Notes: generated by a model from the sequence alone, not told the origin. A stretch of 64,000 nt of DNA from Deferribacteres bacterium (GCA_020633675.1 JACKDE010000005.1:186001-250000); one strand, 5' to 3'; counted from the first letter of the stretch, positions 24,031 through 34,400 are shown. Made by a program: numbers and translations.

Positions 24031-25308
24031 CTATTGCAGCACAATCATTTTTCTGGTATGTGAATGCTGGCCCATGCGGATTTGATACAAATAAACACCG
24101 CTTGCCATTTCCTCAGCCTGCCACTTGATTTGGTGCTCTCCGGCCACAAATTGCCCGGCTGCCAGCGTTGCTACTTCTTCACCCAGCAAAGTATAAACTT
24201 TCAGCGTAACAAAGCCTGCATTTGACAGCGAAAACGGTATTGTTGTGCCGGCATTGAATGGATTGGGATAATTCTGTTCCAGCAAAAAATCATCTGGCGC
24301 GGAACCGGCGGAAAGGTTGACTGATGTCGTGCGCTTCACGCTGCGGAAAAGGCCATCGTCCACGGTGCCGACATACAGATAATCATTCCGATCCAGGGAA
24401 ATATTCCTTATTCGCAAGTCGGTGAGACCATTGTTGATTTCATGCCAACTCGTATCGGCAAAAGAGTAACGAAAAACGCCGTCTTCTTCTGTTCCAAGAA
24501 AAAGATCACCGCGCGAGTCGATGACGATCTTTCTGCTGGAATAACGCAAGTTTTCTCTTTCGATTTTTTTCCATGTGTCGCCATTATCGTGCGAATAAAC
24601 GATTCCGGCAGTCGCGTTAGCCACAACATCACCCTTTTCGTTGGCGCGCACGACCGAGACATAGCTGCCTATTGGCAGGTACCAAGGATCTTCATACACC
24701 TTGGTCCAACTCTCCCCACTTGTTGTGGAACGAAAGATTTTGCCTGTCCACGTTCCGGCATTTGTGCAACAATTGGTCGCCACAAAAAGACTACCGTTCG
24801 CTGTTGCATTAATATACAAAGCAAACCTGTCAGTACAACAGAGAGAATCCCATGTTTGGCCATTATCCTGTGAACGATATACTCCATTTCCACGGACTCC
24901 CACAAAGATGCTGCTGCTTGAATCGATGGCAAAATTTCCCATCAAAGGCATGCCACCTGTACTCAAAGGAACCCAGCTTTCACCGTTATCCTTCGAGAAG
25001 TGAATTCCAGCATACCTTGCAAAAAGCTCACCGACTGAACTGATTGAAATTTGACTTATCGCTCCTCCGAATTTAGGCAGATCACCAACCGACCTAAAAT
25101 CGTCACCCACAAGTTTTCGATATATTCGTCCGCTATCCGCACCAACGAAAATATCTCCCTGCGCGTTGACGGCAATGGCAGATATCGGAACGCCTTCAAG
25201 TCCCCGTATCGGTTGCCAATAATCGACCTGTGCAAAAATGTCCTGTGAATATCCTGCTACGAAAACAAAAAGCTTCAAGATTGCCAAATATTTGCATGCT
25301 ATTTTCAT
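24031..25308 (-). CDS. Secreted BNR/Asp-box propeller protein with T9SS type A sorting domain
   Basis: The start is ATG 25308, 7 nt after GGAGGG. The 425-residue product has a signal peptide (cleavage near 'DIFAQ'), then about seven propeller blades with Asp-box motifs such as 'SHDNGDTWKKI', 'SQDNGQTWDSL' and 'SKDNGESWVPL'. The last 80 residues are the T9SS C-terminal domain: 'LEQNYPNPFNAGTTIPFSLS', 'VTLKVYTLLGEEVATL', 'GVYLYQIRMG' and the final Lys-Met-hydrophobic strand. It is thus exported through the outer membrane and held on the surface or released. No catalytic sialidase residues are evident, so this is probably a binding or structural protein. Confidence 0.88.
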   Translation of the reverse strand: MKIACKYLAILKLFVFVAGYSQDIFAQVDYWQPIRGLEGVPISAIAVNAQGDIFVGADSGRIYRKLVGDDFRSVGDLPKFGGAISQISISSVGELFARYAGIHFSKDNGESWVPLSTGGMPLMGNFAIDSSSSIFVGVRGNGVYRSQDNGQTWDSLCCTDRFALYINATANGSLFVATNCCTNAGTWTGKIFRSTTSGESWTKVYEDPWYLPIGSYVSVVRANEKGDVVANATAGIVYSHDNGDTWKKIERENLRYSSRKIVIDSRGDLFLGTEEDGVFRYSFADTSWHEINNGLTDLRIRNISLDRNDYLYVGTVDDGLFRSVKRTTSVNLSAGSAPDDFLLEQNYPNPFNAGTTIPFSLSNAGFVTLKVYTLLGEEVATLAAGQFVAGEHQIKWQAEEMASGVYLYQIRMGQHSHTRKMIVLQ

Positions 25309-25336
25309 TGCAAAACCCTCCATTTTAATAAAATTC

Positions 25337-25364
25337 GTAGGGGCATGGTGCACCGTGCCCCTAC
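25337..25364. repeat. Short palindromic repeat (GTAGGGGCA type)
   Basis: Arms GTAGGGGCA and TGCCCCTAC flank a GGTGCACC palindrome, 28 bp in all with one mismatch. This belongs to a widespread class of GTAGGGGC-type palindromes in environmental genomes. It lies between BshB1 and the start of the cargo gene on the minus strand and could act as a weak terminator. Confidence 0.7.
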
Positions 25365-25385
25365 CACTGGAATATTAAATTATCA

Positions 25386-26135
25386 TCACGGCACCGTGTA
25401 CCAACACTTCTCGTCGAACAGCGCCACCGGATCGTCGATGGCGAGGTTTTCGCGCACCAAAAACGGCTCGCCATATTGTGCACCGATGTAAATGCCGTAC
25501 TGCCGCGCCCGAATTTCGATGTGATCGAGGAAAGCCGGGTGGCTGATGGCGGTCTGCACACTACCGTATTTTTCCATGTCCGCGGCGTGAAATTGCGAGT
25601 GATAGGCACGGATCGACTCGATCTTTGTGGCAAAGGTCTCGCTGATGTCGACCACGAAGCTGGGCTGAAATTCATAGCGATTCGGGTAGTGAATGAGTTT
25701 GTAGGGCCGCCACGGCTTTTGGCCGGTGTCGATTTTGGCCAGCCCGGCAAGGAAAAACGCTTCCTGCACCAATTCGCAAGTATGCTGGTGGTCGGGGTGG
25801 CGCGCTACCCAGTGGTGCGTGAACACCACCCGTGGCCGCAACTCGCGCAGCACACGCACGATTTTGAGCTTGTTTGCCTGGCTGGCGCGCACGTGGCCAT
25901 CCGGTATATCGAGCATTTTGTGAGTGTGCGCACCGAGAATTTGTGCCGCCGCTGCAAACTCTTTGGCGCGGGTGGCGGTGTCGCCGCGTGAGCTCAGCTC
26001 CGCCGAAGTGGTAGTGACGATGGCGGTTTTGTGGCCCTTGCGCGCCAGTTTGGCCAGGGTACCGCCGCAGCCGATTTCGACATCATCCGGGTGCGCGCCG
26101 ATGGCCAGTGCATCGTAATCAGGTTTTCCGAACAT
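25386..26135 (-). CDS. bshB1: Bacillithiol biosynthesis deacetylase BshB1-like (PIG-L/LmbE family)
   Basis: The 249-residue zinc deacetylase has the 'AIGAHPDDVEIGCGGTL' metal motif, the 'SRGDTATRAKEFAAAAQILGA' helix, 'VFTHHWVARHPDHQHTCEL' with the remaining His ligand, and 'QFHAADMEKYG' near the C-terminus. This set is that of BshB1, which removes acetyl from GlcNAc-malate to give the bacillithiol precursor. BshA and BshC are not in this window, and related LmbE deacetylases act on other sugars, so the pathway is inferred. The ribosome site is weak. Confidence 0.87.
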   Translation of the reverse strand: MFGKPDYDALAIGAHPDDVEIGCGGTLAKLARKGHKTAIVTTTSAELSSRGDTATRAKEFAAAAQILGAHTHKMLDIPDGHVRASQANKLKIVRVLRELRPRVVFTHHWVARHPDHQHTCELVQEAFFLAGLAKIDTGQKPWRPYKLIHYPNRYEFQPSFVVDISETFATKIESIRAYHSQFHAADMEKYGSVQTAISHPAFLDHIEIRARQYGIYIGAQYGEPFLVRENLAIDDPVALFDEKCWYTVP

Positions 26136-26563
26136 GGATAAAAACTGTTTGGATTGCTGCAGGACTCGCAGCCCGCCAGTTCCGGCCTGGCAGCGCGTTC
26201 ACTGCACGGTTCAGGTCTTGTTTTCAAAAAGGATGCTGGGGAATATAACAATTGCACCAAAAAAGGCCATGCTTTTCTTGCCGAGTCCGGGCCAAAACCG
26301 CCCTGTTGCTCGAAAATGCTCTTTGTTGTTGCTGTGCAGCTCAGACTTCAGCAGGATTGTCATAACCTCTCGATGACACTAACAAGGCACGAAGACACAA
26401 AATCGCCGAGTGGCGCGGCCTGCCGGTGGTGCCGCGGGTGCTGTTGGGGGAATAGATAGCAATAGGCAGGTTGCAGGGACGATCCGGCGGATCGCCCTCT
26501 GTGTTTTCGCATCTGAATATGCCACAATTTACAGCAAAAAACCAACCGACGTGTGGCCGTTCC
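26136..26563. other. Intergenic region with short palindromes, no gene
   Basis: 428 bp between the FtsX-like permease (ending at 26564) and BshB1 on the same strand. It contains a hairpin at about 26475-26499 with arms CGATCCG/CGGATCG, and near 26390 'AAGGCACGAAGACACAAAA', a fragment of a common dispersed repeat. I find no supported coding frame or RNA. Confidence 0.45.
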
Positions 26564-28990
26564 TCACTCGCTGCGCAGGGCTTCGACCGGGTTGGCCAGC
26601 GCGGCGCGGATGGACTGGTAGCTGACGGTCAACAACGCCACCAGCACAGTGGACAGCGCCGTGGCGATAAAAATGCCCACGCCGAGATCGATGCGATAGG
26701 CAAAGCGCTGCAGCCACTTTTCCAGCACGAACCAGGCAAGGGGCCATGCCAGTACATTTGCCAGGACAATCAACTTGATGAACTGTCCTGCAAGCAGCGA
26801 TACGACACCCGCCACTGTCGCGCCCAGCACTTTGCGCACGCCAATCTCTTTGATTTTCTGTGTGGCCATAAACGATGCCAGTCCGAACAAGCCCAGACAA
26901 GCCAGCAGCACACCCAAAAATGCAAACAGCGAAATGAGCTTGCCGAACTGCAGATCAGCCAGGTATTGTTGGTTGAAAGACGTATCCAGAAAAAAATAAT
27001 TGAAGGCATTGCCGGGAAAGAATTGCCGGTAGGTTTTCCCGACATCGGCAATTGTCTGCTGAAGATCATCCGTGTTCAGCTTGAAAAAGAAATACTGGTT
27101 GCTCGAATACAGTGGCATGAAAACAATCGGCTCGACAGGTACGCGCAGCGACTGCTGGTGATGGTCGGCAACCACTCCTACGACCTGCCACTCTTTGTCC
27201 CAGTATTGCAGCACAGACCCGATGGCCTTTTCTGGAGAGGCGTAACCGAAGTGACTGGCGGCTTTTTTATTGAGCACAATTGACCGGACAGCATTAAAAT
27301 CCAAATCATGGTCCGAACGCCGGAAGCCCCGCCCGGCAATAATTTCCATTTTAAAAGCTTCAAAAAACTGATAGTCGACGCCGAGTTGGCTGGAAGTGTA
27401 GCGCGTATCGGAGGTGCCAGCTTTGCGCTGGATATTAAAAATTCGCCCCATACGATTTCCGGGCAGGCGCTGCGATGTGGTAGCATAGTCAATTGTTGGC
27501 AGACTGGCAAGTTCGGCTTTGATGCTGCCGATATGGTCGAAATAGGTGGAATCCCAACTTGTCAGACGCGGGCCGTCAACCACCAAAGTCTGCTCGATGT
27601 TGATACCTAAATCTTTTTGCATCATAAAATCGAGTTGCGAGTAGGCCGTGTAGGTACCGGCAATGAGCGCAAAAGACAGCCCGAACTGAAACACCACCAT
27701 CGCTTTTCGGATCTTGTGTCCGGCGCTAGTTGGGCTCATTTTATTGCCCAGTGCCGAACCCACCCGATGAGATGCGTTCAGCATCGCAGGATAGAAACCG
27801 GTCAATAGCGTGCCAAACAGCAAGATGGTCAGAAAGATTACCCCGAAATTGGTGGCAAAAAAGTCATCCGCGAAGCGAATGCCGAGCGCATCGCGGAACC
27901 TGGGCTGCAAAGCTTCCACAATTGCCAGAGCGAGGCAAAATCCAGCCGCATTGATCAGAACAGATTCCATGAAAAATTGCTTGAAAAGTTGACCTTTGCG
28001 AGCCCCAACCACTTTGCGTACGGCGACTTCCTTCGCACGCTCAAACGAACGGGCAGTGGTCAAATTGATGTAATTCCCCCAGGCGATCATCAAAATGAAC
28101 CCGGCGATGCCAAGCAGCCCCCAAACCGCACTGCTGCTGCCGTGCACCCAGGTTTCGTACTCATAATCAGAGTACAAATGAATATCGGTCAAAGGCTGCA
28201 AATAAAAGCGCTCGAGGCTGTTGGTCACTTCGGTACCGCGAAAATAACGCTCGCTGAAACCGACAAATTTTTGCTCAAGCGCTGATGCATCAACACCAGA
28301 GGCGAGCTGCAAATAGGCCATAAAATTGGAATTGGTCCAACTGTCTTCAGCTTCCGGGCCGAACTCCATTCCCAGCGTTGTATAGGATGCCAAAAAGTCA
28401 AAGGAACAATGCGAATTGGCCGGTACGTCCTGAAAGACGCCCGTCACGGCAAAATCAAAACGATTATCGATGCTAAAGGTCGTTCCGAGCACATTGCGCT
28501 CTTGCCAATCGATGCCATAATATTTTTTCGCGGCTGTTTCTGACAGCAAAATCGAATGCGGTCGAGCCAGAGCTGTGCTGGCATTTCCAGCGAGCAGCGG
28601 GAACGAAAACATGCTAAAAAAGGCCGAGTCAGCAAACACAACACGCTCTTCGAAACCGTCCTCGCCGCGGCGCAAGTATAAGGGGTCGAACTGGATCACA
28701 CGGGTAAAGTTCAGCACCTCGGGATAATCTGCTGCCATTTGCTTCGGCACCGATGGATAAGTGATCACCCCATGCTGGGTTAATTCGCCATTTTGATAGC
28801 GATCATTTGTCAGGCGGTATAGCTGTTCCGCGTTCGAATGAAAAGTATCATAGCTCAGCTCGAAAGCAGCATATTGCATGATGAAAAAGCACGCCGCCAT
28901 ACCGATTGCAAGACCGGTGATATTGATCAGTGAATAGAGCTTATTCCTTTGTACCGTACGCAGCGCGATTATGAAATAGTTTTTAAACAC
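26564..28990 (-). CDS. FtsX/MacB-type ABC permease
   Basis: The start is GTG 28990, 5 nt after GGAG; this gives the usual family opening 'MFKNYFIIALRTVQRNKLYSLINITGLAIGMA' and 808 residues. The protein has two halves, each with a MacB periplasmic core between transmembrane helices (first helix about 20-40; then about 275-300, 330-360 and 370-400; again near 420 and 665-790). 'KVVGARKGQLFKQFFMES' and 'KVLGATVAGVVSLLAGQFIK' are the coupling-helix segments that touch the ATPase. No ATPase gene adjoins, which is common in large sets of these permeases in Bacteroidetes-like bacteria. Substrate (lipoproteins, peptides, drugs) unknown. Confidence 0.92.
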   Translation of the reverse strand: MFKNYFIIALRTVQRNKLYSLINITGLAIGMAACFFIMQYAAFELSYDTFHSNAEQLYRLTNDRYQNGELTQHGVITYPSVPKQMAADYPEVLNFTRVIQFDPLYLRRGEDGFEERVVFADSAFFSMFSFPLLAGNASTALARPHSILLSETAAKKYYGIDWQERNVLGTTFSIDNRFDFAVTGVFQDVPANSHCSFDFLASYTTLGMEFGPEAEDSWTNSNFMAYLQLASGVDASALEQKFVGFSERYFRGTEVTNSLERFYLQPLTDIHLYSDYEYETWVHGSSSAVWGLLGIAGFILMIAWGNYINLTTARSFERAKEVAVRKVVGARKGQLFKQFFMESVLINAAGFCLALAIVEALQPRFRDALGIRFADDFFATNFGVIFLTILLFGTLLTGFYPAMLNASHRVGSALGNKMSPTSAGHKIRKAMVVFQFGLSFALIAGTYTAYSQLDFMMQKDLGINIEQTLVVDGPRLTSWDSTYFDHIGSIKAELASLPTIDYATTSQRLPGNRMGRIFNIQRKAGTSDTRYTSSQLGVDYQFFEAFKMEIIAGRGFRRSDHDLDFNAVRSIVLNKKAASHFGYASPEKAIGSVLQYWDKEWQVVGVVADHHQQSLRVPVEPIVFMPLYSSNQYFFFKLNTDDLQQTIADVGKTYRQFFPGNAFNYFFLDTSFNQQYLADLQFGKLISLFAFLGVLLACLGLFGLASFMATQKIKEIGVRKVLGATVAGVVSLLAGQFIKLIVLANVLAWPLAWFVLEKWLQRFAYRIDLGVGIFIATALSTVLVALLTVSYQSIRAALANPVEALRSE

Positions 28991-29305
28991 ATTCGCTCCA
29001 CTTTGTATTTTATGTAATCCATTCATTGTTTTTCAGTACGATTTTGTCCCCAACATCAACAAGTCAAAAAAAGAGGGCGATCCAATCTACTTCAAAAAAC
29101 AGGCCAGCGTTTTTTGCTGCCTGCAGCAGGTGATGGATCATCCCGATTATACGCTGGCAACACAGCCGGTGCACGCCAGCGAACAACGCCGCGTAACATT
29201 CGCCAAAGAAGTCTGCAACAACAGCAGAGCCTCGTCGTAGGCCAAGGAGGTTGATCAAATGGCGGCTGAGGGAAAGCATGGCACCCATTTTGAGAGGAAA
29301 CCACG
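28991..29305. other. Divergent intergenic region, possible coding remnant
   Basis: 315 bp between the leftward FtsX-like gene and the rightward TonB-like gene. A frame read rightward from about 29034 to a TAG near 29237 stays open ('KKEGDPIYFKKQASVFCC' early in it) but has no start codon or ribosome site, so it may be chance or a gene remnant. Both promoters should lie here. GAGAGGAAACC just before 29306 is the ribosome site of the TonB-like gene. Confidence 0.3.
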
Positions 29306-30079
29306 ATGTTCACAAGAGACCGAAAGAGCTTCAATCCGTTCGGCGTCGAGGTGGGCAAAGTGTCTGAAACGAACGACGAGAAGGCATTTTGGAACGCAAT
29401 CGACACGTCGAACCTGCCGCGAGAAAAGAACCCCAAATATGATTTACGAACACAGTATCGCAAGCTGCTGGAGGGCGCCACAATCGCCTCATTAGCACTG
29501 GTGCTGTTGGTTTTCCAGTGGTTTCGCAACGTACAAATGCAGGAAGTGGAATTCGAAAAAATCGTCCACAACATCGAAGTCGAAGAAATTCCCCTGACTC
29601 AGCAGGTGCATCGCACGCCGCCACCGCAACGGCCACAAATGGTCATGCCTTCCGACGACGAAAGTATTCCGGAGGAAGAGACTATTGCAGCAACCGAGTT
29701 CAGCTTTGAAAACATTCCCGATCCGCCACCGCCACCAAAACAGACAGATGACAGTTCAAGCATCTTTGTCGCCTATGACGTCCCGCCAATTCCACTTGAT
29801 GGCTGGAATGCAATTTATAAATACATCGAGTACCCGGAAATTGCCAAACTCTCAGGGGTTGAGGGCAGGGTGTTTCTGAAGGTGCTGGTCAACGAGCAGG
29901 GCATCGTCGAAGATGCGGTGCTGTTGAAAGGCTGCGACTCCAACGTCGGGCTCGAGGAGGCGGCTGTGGCTGCGGCCTTTAAAGTCAAATGGCACCCGGC
30001 CCAGCAGCGCGATCGCGCCATTAAAGTCTGGGTTGGCTATCCGGTCACATTTGTGTTGAAAGAGACGGATGGTCCGTAA
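29306..30079 (+). CDS. TonB family protein
   Basis: This 257-residue protein has a cytosolic head of about 55 residues, one transmembrane helix ('GATIASLALVLLVFQWF', about 58-74), a Pro- and Glu-rich periplasmic spacer ('TPPPQRPQMVM', 'PDPPPPPKQ') and a C-terminal TonB domain: 'YPEIAKLSGVEGRVFLKVLV', 'NEQGIVEDAVLLKGCD', 'AAVAAAFKVKWHPAQQRD' and 'VWVGYPVTFVLK'. TonB passes inner-membrane energy to outer-membrane receptors. No exbB or exbD adjoins. The long head is not seen in classical TonB but is frequent in Bacteroidetes-like bacteria. Confidence 0.92.
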   Translation: MFTRDRKSFNPFGVEVGKVSETNDEKAFWNAIDTSNLPREKNPKYDLRTQYRKLLEGATIASLALVLLVFQWFRNVQMQEVEFEKIVHNIEVEEIPLTQQVHRTPPPQRPQMVMPSDDESIPEEETIAATEFSFENIPDPPPPPKQTDDSSSIFVAYDVPPIPLDGWNAIYKYIEYPEIAKLSGVEGRVFLKVLVNEQGIVEDAVLLKGCDSNVGLEEAAVAAAFKVKWHPAQQRDRAIKVWVGYPVTFVLKETDGP

Positions 30080-30087
30080 CGATTTGC

Positions 30088-30126
30088 AGCGGCGGTCGAT
30101 TTCGAACAGTCCCGGCCGCCGCTTTT
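30088..30126 (+). terminator. Rho-independent terminator after the TonB-family gene
   Basis: Arms AGCGGCGG (30088-30095) and CCGCCGCT (30116-30123) form an 8-bp GC-rich stem followed by TTTT. It starts 8 bp after the stop codon. Confidence 0.75.
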
Positions 30127-30507
30127 CAGTTGAGAAATTATTGTCACATTCGGCCGCTTTCGTATGAAAGCGGTTGATTCCCGCTTTTTCTCTGCTAATT
30201 TCCCCACCCAATCTACAATCATTTTTAATAAGTGATCTTAACCTGCATTATTCACAAACTGCCCAATTGCGATCAATCTTCAACAGTACATACCCGCGTA
30301 TGCAGCATCCAAAACACTTCTAAGCCATTGATTTATTATGGATTCCAGCCTGCATGAAAAGGTATTTGTGAATAATAAAAGTCAAATTATATTGAATCGA
30401 CGCTGTAAATTTTCTCAGGCAGCATGAGACACTTTATGACTTTCTTCCGGAAGGTTCTTTTCTCAACCCGGCTGTCCATCGCCGGCGCAATCAAACCTGG
30501 AGGCAAA
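30127..30507. other. Intergenic region upstream of the CdtB-like gene
   Basis: 381 bp with AT-rich stretches at 30220-30260 and 30350-30410. The CdtB-like frame could be extended upstream to ATG 30424, but GGAGG at 30499-30503 favours ATG 30508. I see no repeat or RNA gene. Confidence 0.4.
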
Positions 30508-31254
30508 ATGCAACTCATCACCTGGAACATGCAGGGCGCAACCGATTCCGCAAAATTGAGCAAGTGGCCGTTGGTTCGAAAGCTGGTTCGCGACTTTGGC
30601 GCGGTCGTGTGTTTGCAGGAATGCGGCGCCATTCCCGATACAGCAAAAGATTTGAAGCTACCCTGGGGGATCGCACATGTGCGCACTGTTCTTTACCCGT
30701 CGCAGCGCGATGCCAGCCGTGCGCGTGAAAAGCCAATCTTCATCACTCACTATGCCTGGGATGCAGCAGGTAACCGTACCAACCTCGCCATTGCCACTCC
30801 GGTTCAGCCATCCAGCGTGAAAGCTTTGCCGGAAATCAGCAACACGATTTGGCGACCTGCTCTGGGTGTCCAAATCGGAGCGACGCGGCGGGCGACGTGG
30901 TATTTTTGTATTCACGCCATTAGCCCCGGCGGCAAAGATGCCATCGATTTGCTGCGAACCGTCCCGGAAAGCACAACACTTTTCAATCCGAAAACCGGCA
31001 GCAAAACGCTGCAGCCCTGGGTTGTCGCCGGCGACTTTAATCGTGAGCCGGACAGCCTGAAATCGCAAATGGCTTCAAAAAAAATTGCCGGTTCTATTTG
31101 TCGTGCGAATGGCAATACCCATAATGCCAAACAGCAGCCGCCATCAAAGATGCTGGATTATGCCATAACTTCCGGGCCAAACAGCCACGTAGGTGAAGTC
31201 CAGCGCAACATGGCCGACACATCGGATCATTTTCCGGTTCTATTCAATCTCTAA
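30508..31254 (+). CDS. Endonuclease/exonuclease/phosphatase-fold protein resembling CdtB
   Basis: The start is ATG 30508, 4 nt after GGAGG, giving 248 residues and no signal peptide. The fold motifs of the DNase I/EEP superfamily are present: 'ITWNMQGA' (Asn7), Glu38 in 'CLQECGA', 'RTNLAIAT', 'RPALGVQIG', His136 in 'FCIHAISPGGKDA', Asp176/Asn178 in 'VVAGDFNREP' and Asp240-His241 in 'SDHFPVLF'. The combination WNxQGA, RxNLAI, RPALG, HAxxxGGxDA and GDFNR is that of CdtB, the nuclease subunit of cytolethal distending toxin, more than of ordinary EEP enzymes. CdtA/CdtC-like lectin subunits are absent. Without a signal peptide, export would need another route. It could equally be a cytosolic nuclease or phosphoinositide phosphatase. 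Confidence 0.78.
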   Translation: MQLITWNMQGATDSAKLSKWPLVRKLVRDFGAVVCLQECGAIPDTAKDLKLPWGIAHVRTVLYPSQRDASRAREKPIFITHYAWDAAGNRTNLAIATPVQPSSVKALPEISNTIWRPALGVQIGATRRATWYFCIHAISPGGKDAIDLLRTVPESTTLFNPKTGSKTLQPWVVAGDFNREPDSLKSQMASKKIAGSICRANGNTHNAKQQPPSKMLDYAITSGPNSHVGEVQRNMADTSDHFPVLFNL

Positions 31255-31264
31255 AAAAATGATG

Positions 31265-31386
31265 GTGGCTATTCAGCTTCTTTGTCATCCCGTCAGGGAT
31301 CTATGCAGATTTCATCACAAAGCGAACGCAGGAAATCAAAACTGGAGGTGAACATAGACACTTCCAGTGTGGCGCTGAATAGCCAC
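31265..31386 (+). mobile_element. MITE-like element, copy B of the GGCTATTCAGC family
   Basis: A 122-bp element with perfect 13-bp terminal inverted repeats, GTGGCTATTCAGC (31265-31277) and GCTGAATAGCCAC (31374-31386). The interior matches copy A at 22551-22659 in reverse orientation. It starts 10 bp after the CdtB-like stop codon and ends 39 bp before the giant gene, so it separates the two. It has no coding frame. Confidence 0.85.
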
Positions 31387-31425
31387 AGATAATTTGCAGT
31401 GAAGGCTTAAAAAATAGAGGCAAAA

Positions 31426-34400
31426 ATGAATTTCTCCCAGCTCCGTGATCAGCTCTCGCCAAAGCTACCGGCAAATGGCGGTACCTTCCGTGTGGCGGCA
31501 ACAGACTTCCGTACACGCCCAAATCTCGATGAGGTCACGCGCGAAGAACTCGGTATCGAATCGCCCGTCGAAGGCTTGCTCGATAACTGGTTCCCCAACG
31601 GCGAATTGGTGATCGAGAACGCGAACACCATCTTGAAAGATTTCAAAATCACCATTCGTGGTAAAGGCGCGCTACCGAAATTGCATTTCGCAAAAACCGA
31701 TTTCGAAGCGGTCTTCCATATCGTCAACAGCACGCCGCAACTCACACTGACCATCGATCTACCGAATGGCTGGAAATTGCCGGATAACATCGCAGGGCTG
31801 GACAATACCATTTTCGAGAATCTGGCCTTCAGTGACGCCGCATTGCTTTTGAATTCCTACGACAACGGTGTGCGCGAACCCGCCAAACGCTTGCAGCATG
31901 GCCTCAATTTTCGCGGCACGCTGCAAAACTGGCAGCCGACACCGGAACTACTGGCCCTGGAAATTCCAGCACCCCGCCTGCAACTCCACGGCGACATCAG
32001 CTTTAAAGAAGACAAGCCGGAAGTTCTGCTGAGCACCTGGCTCGGAAACGGCATCGATCTCGGTTTTTTGAAAATCATCGTCGAGCCACAATACCTGGCG
32101 ACCGTCATTGCACCGGAAGCAGACGATACGGCGATCGATGCGGTACCTGCTGATGAAGCGAACGGGCGGTTAGCGCGGTCGGTGGGCAGCGCTGCCAGTA
32201 TGCTGCATTTCGATCCGGTCATGCTCAATTTCAGCAGGCTGTTGCTGCGTCTGCAGTACATGGATCACGGCAAATTGGTAGAAATTCCGGCGACAGTGTC
32301 GCTGACCGGTTCCGATGCTGGGCAGGTACAGATTATCGCCGATTTGCGCGACTTTTCCGCCTCCTTTTTAGGGCATCTCGACGCCCTTGTAAATGACATG
32401 AAACTGAGCGAAATCCTGCCCGATTCATTTGCCCTGAAAGATGCCTTTTCGCTGCGGTTTTTGAGTTTCACCATCACACCGGCCCAAAAGCGCGTCGATG
32501 AAGTGGCGTTCGGGCTCGACTGCAACATCCATTTAACCGAGCTGGCGGCATTCTACCTGCCGCGTGGAGCCGCTTTGCCAGAAGGCATTCCAGAAGTCGG
32601 CATTTCCTATGTCGGGCTGAGTGTGGCACCCCAGACCGGAGCCTATACCTTCACAACCGAAGCGTTTGGCCAGTTCGATTTTCCTTTCATCGACGCCGAA
32701 ATCGACCTCGACACGGTCAGCTTTACGGTCTCGCACGCACCGGCAAGGCGCGATGTCGACGTCACCCTACCAGCACAGACCGATTTCAACATGCAAATCG
32801 CCGGCATGACTGATCTCGAAATCGGTGAGGGCTTTGCCATGCGGCAACTCGCCTTCAGTTTCGACTTTGAGCAGGGCGCGGGTTGGTCCGCAGCGGGCAG
32901 CATCGGCGCCAGTGTTTTTGGCCACGATTTTGAGCTGGCACTCTCTTTTGCGAAAAATGGCCAGACTGAATTGTTCACCTTTGACTGGCAAGCACCGCAG
33001 GCCATCGAGGTGCTCGATCTCGAGGGTGTGGCTAACCTGGCTTTGTCGCACCTTAGCCTGGCGATCACACGGCAGGTTGGCAGCCAGCGGCAAGGCGCGG
33101 CCAGTTCAACCGATTGGGCGCTTTCCGGCGTCGGTGATTTTCAAATCAACGACCTGTTCGACACATCGAAAAATATTTTCAAGGGTACCTGTACACTGGA
33201 ATTCGAAAAAACAGCCCAGCAAAAGCGGCTCTCGCTGCAATTCGCAAACACCTCCGGACGCTTCGATATCCCGCTGGCGCCGGGTGCCAGCAACGAAAAA
33301 TGGACCTTCGAATTCAAGCCAGCCAAAGTCTCGGTGGTGCAGGACAAAAACACCGGATTTTCCTTTGAATTGGGTACCGGTATCGCAATTCATGGCCTGC
33401 CCAAAAAGCTCGACGAGGTACTGACCGATGAAATCAACGCGGCCATCGCGATCACCAACAAGCAGGTTGATGTCAAAATCGACCGCATTTTCGAAGCGGT
33501 GGAGATTCCGATTCCCGATATCGAAGTGGGCGGCGACCGCATCAAGCTCGGCACCATGCTGATCGATGCCAGCAACCTGTCCGCAACTTTGGCAAAAGAA
33601 GTGAGCCTGTCAGCCGATTTCCGGCTCGGGCTGCCCTCCGCGCTCAACAGCATATTCGGAACGGACAGCAATGGCAAAGCCACGCACGACATATTTGAGA
33701 CCTACGATAAAAATGATCTCGACAATTCCACCATCCTGTTCAGGCTCGGGGCGAGCAGCAGAGGTGCGGTTAATTTTAAATGGCAGGAAGGCTCGGTTTT
33801 CACCGCAATCAAGGTAAAAGACGGCTTTGTGAATTGCGACTTTGGTGAGTTCGGCGCGATCCGTTTTAAGGTGCCGCAATTCACCTATTTTGCCAATCGC
33901 TCCAGCTTTGAAGCCAGCGGCGGCTTCGAAATTGTGCGGCCGCTCAGTCTGCCGCTGACGCCGATCAAAGCCCTGCTACAAGCCGCCATTTCAAAAGATG
34001 CGGCCAATTTGCTGCCGGACAGCCTGCCCCTCGAAGGCATCGATATCATCGACGACAACGGCGATTTCCAGGTCAGCGAGATGATAAAAATCCTCGAAAG
34101 CGGCACCGGCGTCGATCTGCCGCAGTGGATCAATGACGCCCTCGACGGCGTGGAAGATATTGCCGATCGACTGCCGGATGGTTTCAAAGACTACCTTGAT
34201 TTCACCATCCCGGACCGGCTGTTTTTTGAAATTTCTGTCGACACAACCGGCAGCGTTAGTTTTGGTTTGCAAACCTACGATTACGATCGCACAAAAGGCG
34301 ATGCGCGCGCCAAAGCCAAAGCCGCGGCCAAACCGCTGCGCTGGCTCAGCCCGGCTATTGTCCCCGGCATGATCCCGCAACCCGGCTTCAACTGCATCAG

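Noticed and set aside
29064..29288. 74-codon minus-strand frame between the FtsX-like and TonB-like genes
   Set aside because: No ribosome site, no recognisable motif and it overlaps the expected promoter region.
30424..30507. Upstream extension of the CdtB-like gene as a signal peptide
   Set aside because: The extra 28 residues lack a clear hydrophobic core and cleavage site, and GGAGG points to ATG 30508.
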